Made by a program: the position numbers and the translations under genes. The notes under the pieces are model-generated. The model was not told the origin of the DNA. It searched no databases and saw nothing but the letters and a program-made list of their open reading frames with translations. A stretch of DNA of 44,900 bases from an uncultured Muribaculaceae bacterium (lineage in GTDB: Bacteria; Bacteroidota; Bacteroidia; Bacteroidales; Muribaculaceae). The stretch lies in assembly GCA_934661195.1 (NCBI GenBank), contig CAKUJD010000013.1:1-44900 (forward strand), in the 5' to 3' direction. Positions 8,521 to 14,635 of this stretch are shown piece by piece (the first letter of the stretch is position 1; every line of letters begins with the position of its first letter).

Positions 8521-9060
8521 TCAAACCTTGCCGCTGCGGCGCGCGGGCAGCTTCATGGCCACAAAGGCCAGCACTGCGCTAATCACCGAGCCGGCAAACG
8601 ATGTGAGCCAAAACATCTGCATCACATACTCGATGGGTGACGGAAGCATGCCCCTGTCGGTGGCCTGCTGCATCACCGCCATCATCTCGCTGCCGCGCAT
8701 CTCGGGCACCTGACGGTAGATGTCCAAAGCCTCCTGCATCTGCTCGTAGATGAAGTTGGGGCGAAGGGTCGTGATCACCCCGCACGTCACCAAGGCGCAT
8801 ATCAGGCTGCCGCACACCACAGTCATTATTCCCATCAGCCACAGCCCTGCGTAGGGCATGGCTCCGCCGGCGGCCAGATGCTCGCGCCGCTGGATGCGGT
8901 AGATGGCAAGCGGCCAGCACACTATCAGCACCAGTGCCAGCACCGGCAGCAGCGCCGCGCGGTCGCTGAACACCACCGCCACCGACAGCAGGCTCAGATA
9001 CAGCCCCATGGGCACGCCATACCGTGCGGCGCGCTGGTAGATAAGTTTCGTTTCCATCAT
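8521..9060 (-). CDS. DUF4199-family membrane protein
   Basis: This protein of about 179 residues has four hydrophobic helices: two near the N-terminus (about 15-60), one near residue 75 (GLWLMGIMTVVCGSLICALV) and one near the C-terminus (LTSFAGSVISAVLAFVAM). A loop carries a conserved-looking FIYEQMQEALDIY segment. This is the DUF4199 architecture, usually found just upstream of a GT2 enzyme in Bacteroidales. I took the ATG at 9060; ATG 9057 and GTG 9066 are alternatives. It is the first gene of a five-gene minus-strand operon and may help present substrate to the glycosyltransferase, but that is inference. Confidence 0.75.
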   Translation of the reverse strand: MMETKLIYQRAARYGVPMGLYLSLLSVAVVFSDRAALLPVLALVLIVCWPLAIYRIQRREHLAAGGAMPYAGLWLMGIMTVVCGSLICALVTCGVITTLRPNFIYEQMQEALDIYRQVPEMRGSEMMAVMQQATDRGMLPSPIEYVMQMFWLTSFAGSVISAVLAFVAMKLPARRSGKV

Positions 9061-9083
9061 AGTCACCTATTGGTTACAACTTG

Positions 9084-9111
9084 CAAAGATACTGCTATTT
9101 GCACAAACCAA
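9084..9111 (-). promoter_or_regulatory. Promoter of the DUF4199-glycosyltransferase operon
   Basis: TATCTTTG (9091-9084, minus strand) is a full -7 match. A TTGG -33-like element lies at 9111-9108. The predicted start lies roughly 15-20 nt before the DUF4199 start codon. Confidence 0.5.
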
Positions 9112-9151
9112 GCGCAAATTCACCCGATTTTTGCCCCACCGTCCGTCTGCC

Positions 9152-9264
9152 CACGGAAAAAGTCCCCCAAATCACCTCTAAAATCACGGAAAAAGTCCCC
9201 TAAATAACCCCATAAAACCACGAAAAAGTCCCCTGAATAGTCTATAAAATTACGGAAAAAGTCC
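9152..9264 (+). repeat. Four direct repeats upstream of the AAA ATPase gene
   Basis: Units start at 9152, 9185, 9219 and 9251, giving spacings of 33, 34 and 32 bp. Each begins with a variant of CACGGAAAAAGTCCCC, continues AAAT/GAAT and ends near AAAAT. The last unit is truncated after AAAAAGTCC. They occupy the spacer between a divergent operon and the ATPase start codon at 9325. They could be a binding array for the ATPase or a regulator, or remnants of a mobile repeat. Nothing in the unit forms a strong palindrome. Confidence 0.8.
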
Positions 9265-9324
9265 TAATTGCTTGCACAATCGATTAAAACACAGTTTTTT
9301 TTGGTAAACAATAATTTAAAGGCT

Positions 9325-10710
9325 ATGCTTAAACGAAAATTTACTCAGCACTTAGAGGACTTTTTGCTGCACGAACCGCGAAAGATTCTGCTTGTGAATG
9401 GCGCAAGGCAGATAGGCAAATCATATCTTATTAGGTATGTGGGCAAGAAACTGTTCAAGCACTATGTGGAGATAAATCTGAAAGCCGATCAGGAGGGCGA
9501 TGGCATTTTTGCAAGTGTGAGGAGCAAAGAGGACTTCTATCTGCAACTTGGGGCCATAGCGGGCAATAACCTTGGCTCGGCCGCCGACACGCTTGTGTTT
9601 CTCGACGAGATTCAGGCCTACCCACACCTTATAACCATGCTCAAGTTTCTGAACGAAGACGGCAAATACCGCTACGTAGCCAGCGGGTCGCAACTTGGTG
9701 TGGTCTTGTCGCAAACCCTGTCGGTGCCGATAGGCAGCATAGCCATTGAGCAAATGTATCCGCTCGACTTCGAGGAGTTTCTGTGGGCCATGGGGAGCGG
9801 CAGTGACGCCATTGCGGCCGTAAGGCAGAAGTTCATGGCAGGGGAGTCGCTCAGCGACTCCATGCACAGCTACATGCTAAGGCAGTTCAAAATCTACCTG
9901 TTGGTTGGCGGAATGCCCGATGCCATCAACAAGTTTATTGAAAACCGCAACATATTGCAGGTGCGGGCCATTCAGCGCGACATAATGGCAATGTACAGAA
10001 TCGATGCCTCGCAGTACGATGCCGAGCGGAAACTGCTGATACGCAAAATCTACGACATGATTCCGTCGAACATGGAAAACAAGAAGAAACGCATTGTGGC
10101 CCGGCGCATCGAGGACACAAAGGCGCACAGGCAGTTCAGCGACTATGCCGAGGAGTTTGAGTACCTCACCAATTCGGGCATAGCCTTGGCTGTGCAGGCC
10201 ATAAGCAACCCCGCCTTTCCGCTAATCGAGTCGGAGAACAAAAATTTGCTTAAACTATATTTAAGCAATGTGGGGCTGCTCACCAGCATACTCTACGACA
10301 CCAACATCAACGCCGTGCTGCGCGATGAGCGCAGCGTTAACCTTGGTTCGGTGTATGAGTCGGTGGTGGCACAGGAACTTCACGCCCATGGCTATGCGCT
10401 GCACTACTACGACAACAAGCAGAAGGGCGAGGTGGGCTACCTCATCGACGACTACGACCACCTCACCGTGCTGCCAATCGAGGTGAAGTCGGGAAAGGAC
10501 TACAAAGTTCACAGCGCGCTCTCCAAGTTCCTTGCCACGCCCGAATATCATATTAGCCGTGCCGTGGTGCTGAGCAACGAGCAGCGCACCCACACCGAGG
10601 CGGGCATCACCTACCTGCCCATCTACTACGTGATGTTTTTCACCCGCCGCTCTGCCGACCAGTCCAGCCTCACCATCCCAGAAGTCCCCCTGCCGCCAAA
10701 CCCAGAATAA
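9325..10710 (+). CDS. AAA ATPase with DUF4143 C-terminal domain
   Basis: The start at 9325 gives 461 aa and puts Walker A (GARQIGKS) at residues 26-33, as usual for this family; an in-frame ATG 19 codons earlier adds only an AT-rich coded tail. Walker B is LVFLDEIQ near residue 89, followed by the sensor-like YVASGSQLG. The C-terminal half is DUF4143 with a PD-(D/E)xK-like remnant: GEVGYLIDD ... VLPIEVKSGKD. The usual acidic residue in the EVDFLI motif is a glycine here, so nuclease activity is doubtful. These proteins are frequent, mobile and mostly uncharacterised in Bacteroidota. The gene is AT-richer than its neighbours and follows a repeat array. Confidence 0.88.
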   Translation: MLKRKFTQHLEDFLLHEPRKILLVNGARQIGKSYLIRYVGKKLFKHYVEINLKADQEGDGIFASVRSKEDFYLQLGAIAGNNLGSAADTLVFLDEIQAYPHLITMLKFLNEDGKYRYVASGSQLGVVLSQTLSVPIGSIAIEQMYPLDFEEFLWAMGSGSDAIAAVRQKFMAGESLSDSMHSYMLRQFKIYLLVGGMPDAINKFIENRNILQVRAIQRDIMAMYRIDASQYDAERKLLIRKIYDMIPSNMENKKKRIVARRIEDTKAHRQFSDYAEEFEYLTNSGIALAVQAISNPAFPLIESENKNLLKLYLSNVGLLTSILYDTNINAVLRDERSVNLGSVYESVVAQELHAHGYALHYYDNKQKGEVGYLIDDYDHLTVLPIEVKSGKDYKVHSALSKFLATPEYHISRAVVLSNEQRTHTEAGITYLPIYYVMFFTRRSADQSSLTIPEVPLPPNPE

Positions 10711-10775
10711 AGCCCCAAACTGGGTAAGAAGTCGTTACAAATTGTATAACAACACCTTTGAAAATGCTGTAATAT

Positions 10776-10804
10776 GAACTTTTGGTGAACTTTTGGCGAA
10801 CTTT
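10776..10804 (+). repeat. Short 11-bp tandem repeat
   Basis: GAACTTTTGGT, GAACTTTTGGC and GAACTTT follow each other with an 11-bp period just after the ATPase gene. The meaning is unknown. Confidence 0.6.
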
Positions 10805-10840
10805 CAAAATTCAAATATTACCTTCTGGTTAAGCCAGAAA

Positions 10841-10890
10841 AAAGCCAGATGGAAAGTGACATTTGTGCGTTGTTGCTCTCATCTGGCTTT
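10841..10890. terminator. Hairpin between convergent ATPase and DUF2442 genes
   Basis: An 11-bp inverted repeat (AAAGCCAGATG with CATCTGGCTTT, 28-nt loop) lies between two converging genes. A smaller hairpin, TTCTGG-TTAAG-CCAGAA, sits next to it at 10823-10839. It is a possible transcript end; no T-run is present. Confidence 0.4.
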
Positions 10891-10911
10891 GTGTGGGCAT
10901 AGGTGCGGAGC

Positions 10912-11316
10912 CTATGCCAATGCCATATACTCTTTCCCTATATTATTGATTTGCTGGATAATCATTTGTTCGCGTTCCTTCGATGGCTTCTTGAAGCCAT
11001 TGATGTAGTTGCGTAGAAGCGAAGGGTTGATGTTTATGAGTCTGGCAAATTCGGAAATGTTTATTTCGGGATGCGAGAGAAAGAAACGTTGGAGTTTTGA
11101 GGGCTCGGCGTCGTCATAGGCAAAACTTTCAAAGCTTACGTCTTCGTCCAGATTCCGCCAATGAATGCCATCGAAACCAAAGGTGTATTTTTCGCGCTCC
11201 TCGTCAGTTGCCTTCCTCAAGTTTTTATACCACAGCAAAGACTGACGATAAGTTTTGCCGCTCTCGTCTTCGCCATACAAATAATCGTCCTTAAACCAAA
11301 TCTTGATAATCTTCAT
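10912..11316 (-). CDS. DUF2442 domain protein with C-terminal helix-turn-helix
   Basis: The start at 11316 (MKIIKIWFKDDYLYGEDE) is preceded by GGAGG six bases upstream, which favours it over an ATG six codons earlier. Residues 1-65 match the DUF2442 pattern, including YRQSLLWY and FGFDGIHWRNLDEDVSFESF. Residues about 75-130 form an XRE-like helix-turn-helix: ISEFARLININPSLLRNYINGFKKPSKER. In many Bacteroidota this gene follows a DUF4160 gene, and the pair has a toxin-antitoxin-like layout. Here the DUF4160 partner directly upstream is disrupted and its 3' end overlaps this start. A DNA-binding autoregulatory role is inferred from the HTH and the promoter palindrome. Confidence 0.8.
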   Translation of the reverse strand: MKIIKIWFKDDYLYGEDESGKTYRQSLLWYKNLRKATDEEREKYTFGFDGIHWRNLDEDVSFESFAYDDAEPSKLQRFFLSHPEINISEFARLININPSLLRNYINGFKKPSKEREQMIIQQINNIGKEYMALA

Positions 11317-11563
11317 CACATGCCTCCTTCCCAAAATAGAGTTGCCATCTTTTTAAAATAATGTCCGAATTTTCTCCGATGACACCAGCTATTCGTTTCA
11401 AGTCGTTACTTTTAATATTATGCTTTTCCCTAAGGATGAATTATTCTCCATCCCAATCGAATATAGCAATGCCTGATGCTCCTTCTACATGAACATGAGG
11501 CGGTTCGTGCTCTCTGCTATAAAAGAAAAACGAAAATCCAAAAAATCTAAATATCTCCGGCAT
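11291..11563 (-). pseudogene. DUF4160 gene with an internal stop codon
   Basis: The frame from ATG 11563 encodes MPEIFRFFGFSFFFYSREH and PPHVHVEGASGIAIFDWDGE, the typical DUF4160 N-terminus. Codon 41 is TAA (11443-11441) where the family has a lysine codon (AAA or AAG), so one substitution explains it. Beyond it the same frame continues with FILREKHNIKSNDLKRIAG and KRWQLYFGKE, the normal C-terminal half, and ends at 11291 inside the DUF2442 gene. The full length of 90 codons is normal, so the stop is the only visible lesion. A sequencing error cannot be excluded. If real, the partner DUF2442 protein is orphaned. Confidence 0.85.
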
Positions 11564-11579
11564 TCTCTCCTTTTTTGTG

Positions 11580-11609
11580 CAAATATAGGTATTATTTTTG
11601 ATACCCAAA
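11580..11609 (-). promoter_or_regulatory. Promoter and probable operator of the DUF4160-DUF2442 pair
   Basis: On the minus strand, TTTG (11609-11606) and TATATTTG (11587-11580) are 18 bp apart, a close match to the Bacteroidota consensus. The spacer between them is itself an inverted repeat (GGTAT...ATACC, 11588-11605), placed where a repressor would block the polymerase. The HTH-bearing DUF2442 protein is the natural candidate to bind it. Confidence 0.65.
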
Positions 11610-11896
11610 TCTGCTGGATGATTATTTAATACAGTTTAATGGCCATATGGATTTTCTTTGGGAACGGTTTTCCCGCATTTTCAGCCTCAAAATGCTTACA
11701 AAAATCGTCAATAACACAAAATAAAGCAGTCACTTAGTAATAGGTAATCTTAATTAGTGTATTTGTAACTGTTTGATTTTTACTTATAAAGATGCGTTTT
11801 TGGGGTTAGGCAACCAATTTTTTGCCTGCTTTTTTATAACATTCTTATCCAGAACTGGGTAATATATTCTTACCAGTCCCGCCAAAAATGCAAAAC

Positions 11897-11925
11897 GTCA
11901 CCGTCGCAAGAATAGAGACGGTGAC
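11897..11925 (-). terminator. Hairpin after the lipocalin-like pseudogene
   Basis: A 9-bp stem (GTCACCGTC / GACGGTGAC) with an 11-nt loop is followed on the minus strand by GTTTTG. It probably ended the minus-strand transcript of the broken lipoprotein gene. Confidence 0.5.
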
Positions 11926-11976
11926 ATTAAGCCATTGCCAATCATTTTTGGCTTGTGTTGAATTATTCGCAGGACT

Positions 11977-12386
11977 TTAATTCTTATTCCAAGCATAGTT
12001 GAAACTAATGCCTTGACTTGAAGTTCCACTCCACTTCATGGTCTTGCCACTAATAACAAGAGTTGCGCTGAATGTATCACCTGAAGTGTTCTTGACAGAG
12101 ATTTTATTTCCGTTAAGCACCCATGTGCCATTGCCAATAGAACTTGCGGAGAAGTGAATTTGCCATTCTCGCTGATAGTTATGGACTTGCCAACCATATA
12201 ACCTGTTATTGGTGTGCCATCCACAACATCAGTGCTTGCAGTACAAGTCCAAGTTCCGACCACTTCCTGAACATTAATGTCTTTGATGCCGTCTCTGTCA
12301 TCGTCACTACTACATGACGTGAAAAACATAGCTGTTACAGAAACTACGAGCATTACTAATATGCTCCAAATTTTGTTTGTCTTCAT
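11977..12386 (-). pseudogene. Lipocalin-like lipoprotein gene with a frameshift
   Basis: The frame from 12386 starts MKTNKIWSILVMLVVSVTA and has the lipobox FFTSC followed by an Asp-rich linker, so it was a lipoprotein. A lipocalin-like beta domain follows (VVGTWTCTAST, SITISENGKFTS). After FTS the reading frame shifts. One missing base near 12148-12152 would restore ASSIGNGTWVLNGNKISVKN and then LVISGKTMKWSGTSS, ending at 11977. The unshifted frame runs on to 12036 with unrelated residues. The restored length of about 136 residues is normal for these small Bacteroidales lipoproteins. Either a true frameshift or a base-calling error is possible. Confidence 0.8.
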
Positions 12387-12426
12387 ATTTTTTGCTTTTT
12401 ATTAAATTGAAAAATCGTATTTTACA

Positions 12427-12576
12427 TTATCTCTTGAACTGGTCCACATCTATACCGAATTCTGCTATGCCAATTGCTATGGCTTTTAATTCGTTTTCTT
12501 CTGTCCTTCCATCGGTAGCAGCCATGCATTCCCCTACTTTGAGGACTGCGGCTAATTCTAATTGGTTAAATTGCAT
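12427..12576 (-). pseudogene. Truncated TerB-like gene
   Basis: The start at 12576 gives 49 residues, MQFNQLELAAVLKVGECMAA then TDGRTEENELKAIAIGI and AEFGIDVDQFKR. This matches the first half of TerB-like proteins, whose acidic motif resembles ADGRVEESEI and is followed by an ARFGV-like helix. Intact homologues run to about 120-140 residues with a second DG motif, which is absent here in all frames before the lipoprotein gene 40 bp downstream. A deletion or early stop is likely. An in-frame ATG at 12633 adds 19 residues of no recognisable character. Confidence 0.6.
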
Positions 12577-12639
12577 TTGATATAGGTACTTAGTTGTTAA
12601 ATATTTACTGCAAAGATCAGAAAAAGAAAGCATAAATTA

Positions 12640-12648
12640 CCCCCCCCC
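12640..12648. repeat. Run of nine C residues
   Basis: A C9 homopolymer lies just upstream of the TerB-like remnant. Such tracts can slip during replication. It is non-coding here and could alter a promoter or simply be neutral. Confidence 0.6.
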
Positions 12649-12788
12649 GTTAATAATTGTTAAATATGTTTTTAAACATATTGAGTGCTGTATAGCTTAT
12701 GTTGGCATCAATATTAGTTCAGTATGGCTGATATGATTGAATCTGAATGTGTGAGGAAAAAAGCGGGGCAAAAAGTGGGGCGCGGGGT

Positions 12789-12819
12789 TTTGACGCTTGG
12801 CGCAAATGGGTTAACTTTG
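12789..12819 (+). promoter_or_regulatory. Promoter of the PurF-like gene
   Basis: TTTG (12789-12792) and TAACTTTG (12812-12819) are 19 bp apart, an excellent Bacteroidota match. Transcription should start near 12826, leaving a leader of about 90 nt. Confidence 0.7.
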
Positions 12820-12916
12820 CACTTTCACTCGGTGAATTATGCGCGGGCCCCGCTTGGCCCGCACCACTGGCATTAAACTTTACGCATCACATTATTTAAT
12901 ATAGATACATTACGCT

Positions 12917-14329
12917 ATGGGAGGATTTTTCGGCACGGTGGCCAATGGCCCCTGCATCACCGACCTGTTCTATGGGACAGACTATCACTCGCATCTGGGC
13001 ACGCGCCGCGGCGGCCTTGCCACCTATGATGAGAGCCAACGCGCATTTGTGCGCTCAATCCACAGTCTTGAAAACGCTTATTTCCGCAACAAGTTCGATG
13101 CCGAGCTGCCGAAGTTCAAGGGAAGCTCGGGCATCGGCGTGATTAGCGACACCGATCCGCAGCCCATCGTGTTCAACAGCCGCCTGGGCAAGTTTGCCAT
13201 CGTCACTGTGGCTCACATCGCCAACATTGCCGAGCTTGAGCGGCGCATGCTCGACCGCGGCCACCACTTTGCCGAGCTCAGCAATGGTGCGGTCAACCCC
13301 ACCGAGCTTGTGGCTCTGCTCATCACCGAGGGCGACACTCTGGTCGATGGCATCGAGCGCGCCCAGAAACTTATCAAGGGTTCGTGCTCGATGCTGCTGC
13401 TCACCGAGCAGGGCATCATTGCGGCGCGCGACCGCCTGGGCCGCACTCCCGTGGTGATAGGACGGCGCGACGGGGCCTGGGCCGCCGCCAGCGAGTCGAC
13501 TGCATTCCCCAACCTCGACTACGAGGTGGACCGCTACCTGGGGCCGGGCGAGATTGTGCGCCTCACGGCCGACGGCGGTGTGACGCAGCTGCGCAAGCCT
13601 GGCTGCGACATGCAGGTGTGTTCATTCCTGTGGGTGTACTACGGATTCCCCACATCGTGCTACGAGGGCCGCAATGTGGAGGACGTGCGCTTCAACATAG
13701 GCCTGCAGATGGGCCGCGCCGACGACACCGAGGTGGACTGCGCCTGCGGCATCCCCGATTCGGGCACGGGCATGGCCCTTGGCTATGCCGAGGGCAAGGG
13801 TGTGCCCTATCACCGCGCCATCAGCAAATACACCCCCACGTGGCCGCGCAGCTTCACGCCCAGCAACCAGGCCATGCGCTCGCTGGTGGCCAAGATGAAG
13901 CTGATTCCCAACCGCGCCATGCTCGAAGGCAAGCGGGTGCTGTTTTGCGACGACTCGATAGTGCGCGGCACCCAGTTGCGCGACAACACCCGCGTGCTCT
14001 ATGACTACGGCGCCCGCGAGGTGCACATGCGCATCTCGTGCCCGCCGCTCATCTACGGCTGCCCCTTCATTGGCTTCACCAACTCAAAGAGCGACATGGA
14101 GCTGATCACGCGCCGCATAATCGGCGAGCTGGAGGGCGACCCCGACAAGGACCTCGACAAGTATGCCACCAGCCACTCGCCGCAATACGAGCGCATGGTG
14201 GAGATAATACGCCAGCGCTTTGGCCTCACCTCGCTCAAGTTCAGCACCATCGAAGAGCTGATAGCGGCCATAGGCCTGCCCAAGTGCCAGGTGTGCACCC
14301 ACTGCTTCGACGGGTCGAGCCGGTTTTAG
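12917..14329 (+). CDS. Amidophosphoribosyltransferase-like protein lacking the catalytic cysteine
   Basis: The 470-residue protein has the two-domain PurF layout. The C-terminal phosphoribosyltransferase domain is intact, with the PRPP loop VLFCDDSIVRGT at residues 341-352. Four cysteines match the iron-sulfur ligands of Bacillus PurF in position: C235 (VCSFLWVYYGFP), C382 (IYGCPF), C457 and C460 (KCQVCTHC). The N-terminus, however, reads MGGFFGT where active enzymes have Cys at position 2 (MCG-like). The usual glutaminase RGQxxAG and GN motifs are altered too (RRGGLAT, VAHIANI). No upstream cysteine-containing start exists. It should therefore be unable to hydrolyse glutamine; ammonia-dependent or regulatory action is inferred. 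Similar Cys-less paralogues occur in Bacteroides to my knowledge. Confidence 0.85.
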   Translation: MGGFFGTVANGPCITDLFYGTDYHSHLGTRRGGLATYDESQRAFVRSIHSLENAYFRNKFDAELPKFKGSSGIGVISDTDPQPIVFNSRLGKFAIVTVAHIANIAELERRMLDRGHHFAELSNGAVNPTELVALLITEGDTLVDGIERAQKLIKGSCSMLLLTEQGIIAARDRLGRTPVVIGRRDGAWAAASESTAFPNLDYEVDRYLGPGEIVRLTADGGVTQLRKPGCDMQVCSFLWVYYGFPTSCYEGRNVEDVRFNIGLQMGRADDTEVDCACGIPDSGTGMALGYAEGKGVPYHRAISKYTPTWPRSFTPSNQAMRSLVAKMKLIPNRAMLEGKRVLFCDDSIVRGTQLRDNTRVLYDYGAREVHMRISCPPLIYGCPFIGFTNSKSDMELITRRIIGELEGDPDKDLDKYATSHSPQYERMVEIIRQRFGLTSLKFSTIEELIAAIGLPKCQVCTHCFDGSSRF

Positions 14330-14362
14330 GCTGATCCGCCCCCGCTTGTTAACGACATTAAG

Positions 14363-14411
14363 CCGCCGCGCTTCGCCCGAAAGGGTGGGGCGCGGCGGTG
14401 TGGTTTTTTTG
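14363..14411 (+). terminator. Intrinsic terminator after the PurF-like gene
   Basis: A 16-bp stem (14363-14378 with 14383-14398, some G-T pairs) closed by a GAAA tetraloop is followed by TGTGG and seven T residues. Confidence 0.9.
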
Positions 14412-14453
14412 TTGAGAAAATTAATAATGATGCAGCGCTTAGGCTTAAAATGA

Positions 14454-14485
14454 TTTGTTTTTGCCCGTTAAAAGTTTTAATTTTG
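14454..14485 (+). promoter_or_regulatory. Promoter of the GLUG-repeat protein gene
   Basis: TTTG (14454-14457) and TAATTTTG (14478-14485) are 20 bp apart. The leader to the start codon is about 145 nt. Confidence 0.6.
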
Positions 14486-14635
14486 CACTAAAATGGCTTG
14501 GGAGTGCCACGACGCACCCGGCCTGGCGGCATGACTGCTTTGGCGCGCGCAATTCATAACATCGAGGGGAAGACGCGCCCATGTGTGCCATAACGCGAGG
14601 CTGCCAGCGATAGAGAACAACACCAACTTCCCCTC

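Larger units (their letters stand above)
11564..11976. other. Non-coding spacer with promoter and hairpin
   Basis: This 413-bp AT-rich stretch holds the promoter of the DUF4160-DUF2442 pair at its left end and a hairpin at its right end (11897-11925). An imperfect inverted repeat, ACTGGGTAA...TTACCAGT, lies near 11853-11877. No coding frame or RNA gene was recognised in between. Confidence 0.6.

Noticed and set aside
9152..9264. CRISPR array
   Set aside because: The units are direct repeats of about 16 bp plus variable tails with a 32-34 bp period and no unique spacers of regular length, and no cas gene is near.
10896..10918. Hairpin GGCATAGG-N7-CCTATGCC as terminator of the DUF2442 gene
   Set aside because: It overlaps the last codons and stop of the gene and lacks a T-run. 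It is likely chance symmetry or a transcript-stability element.
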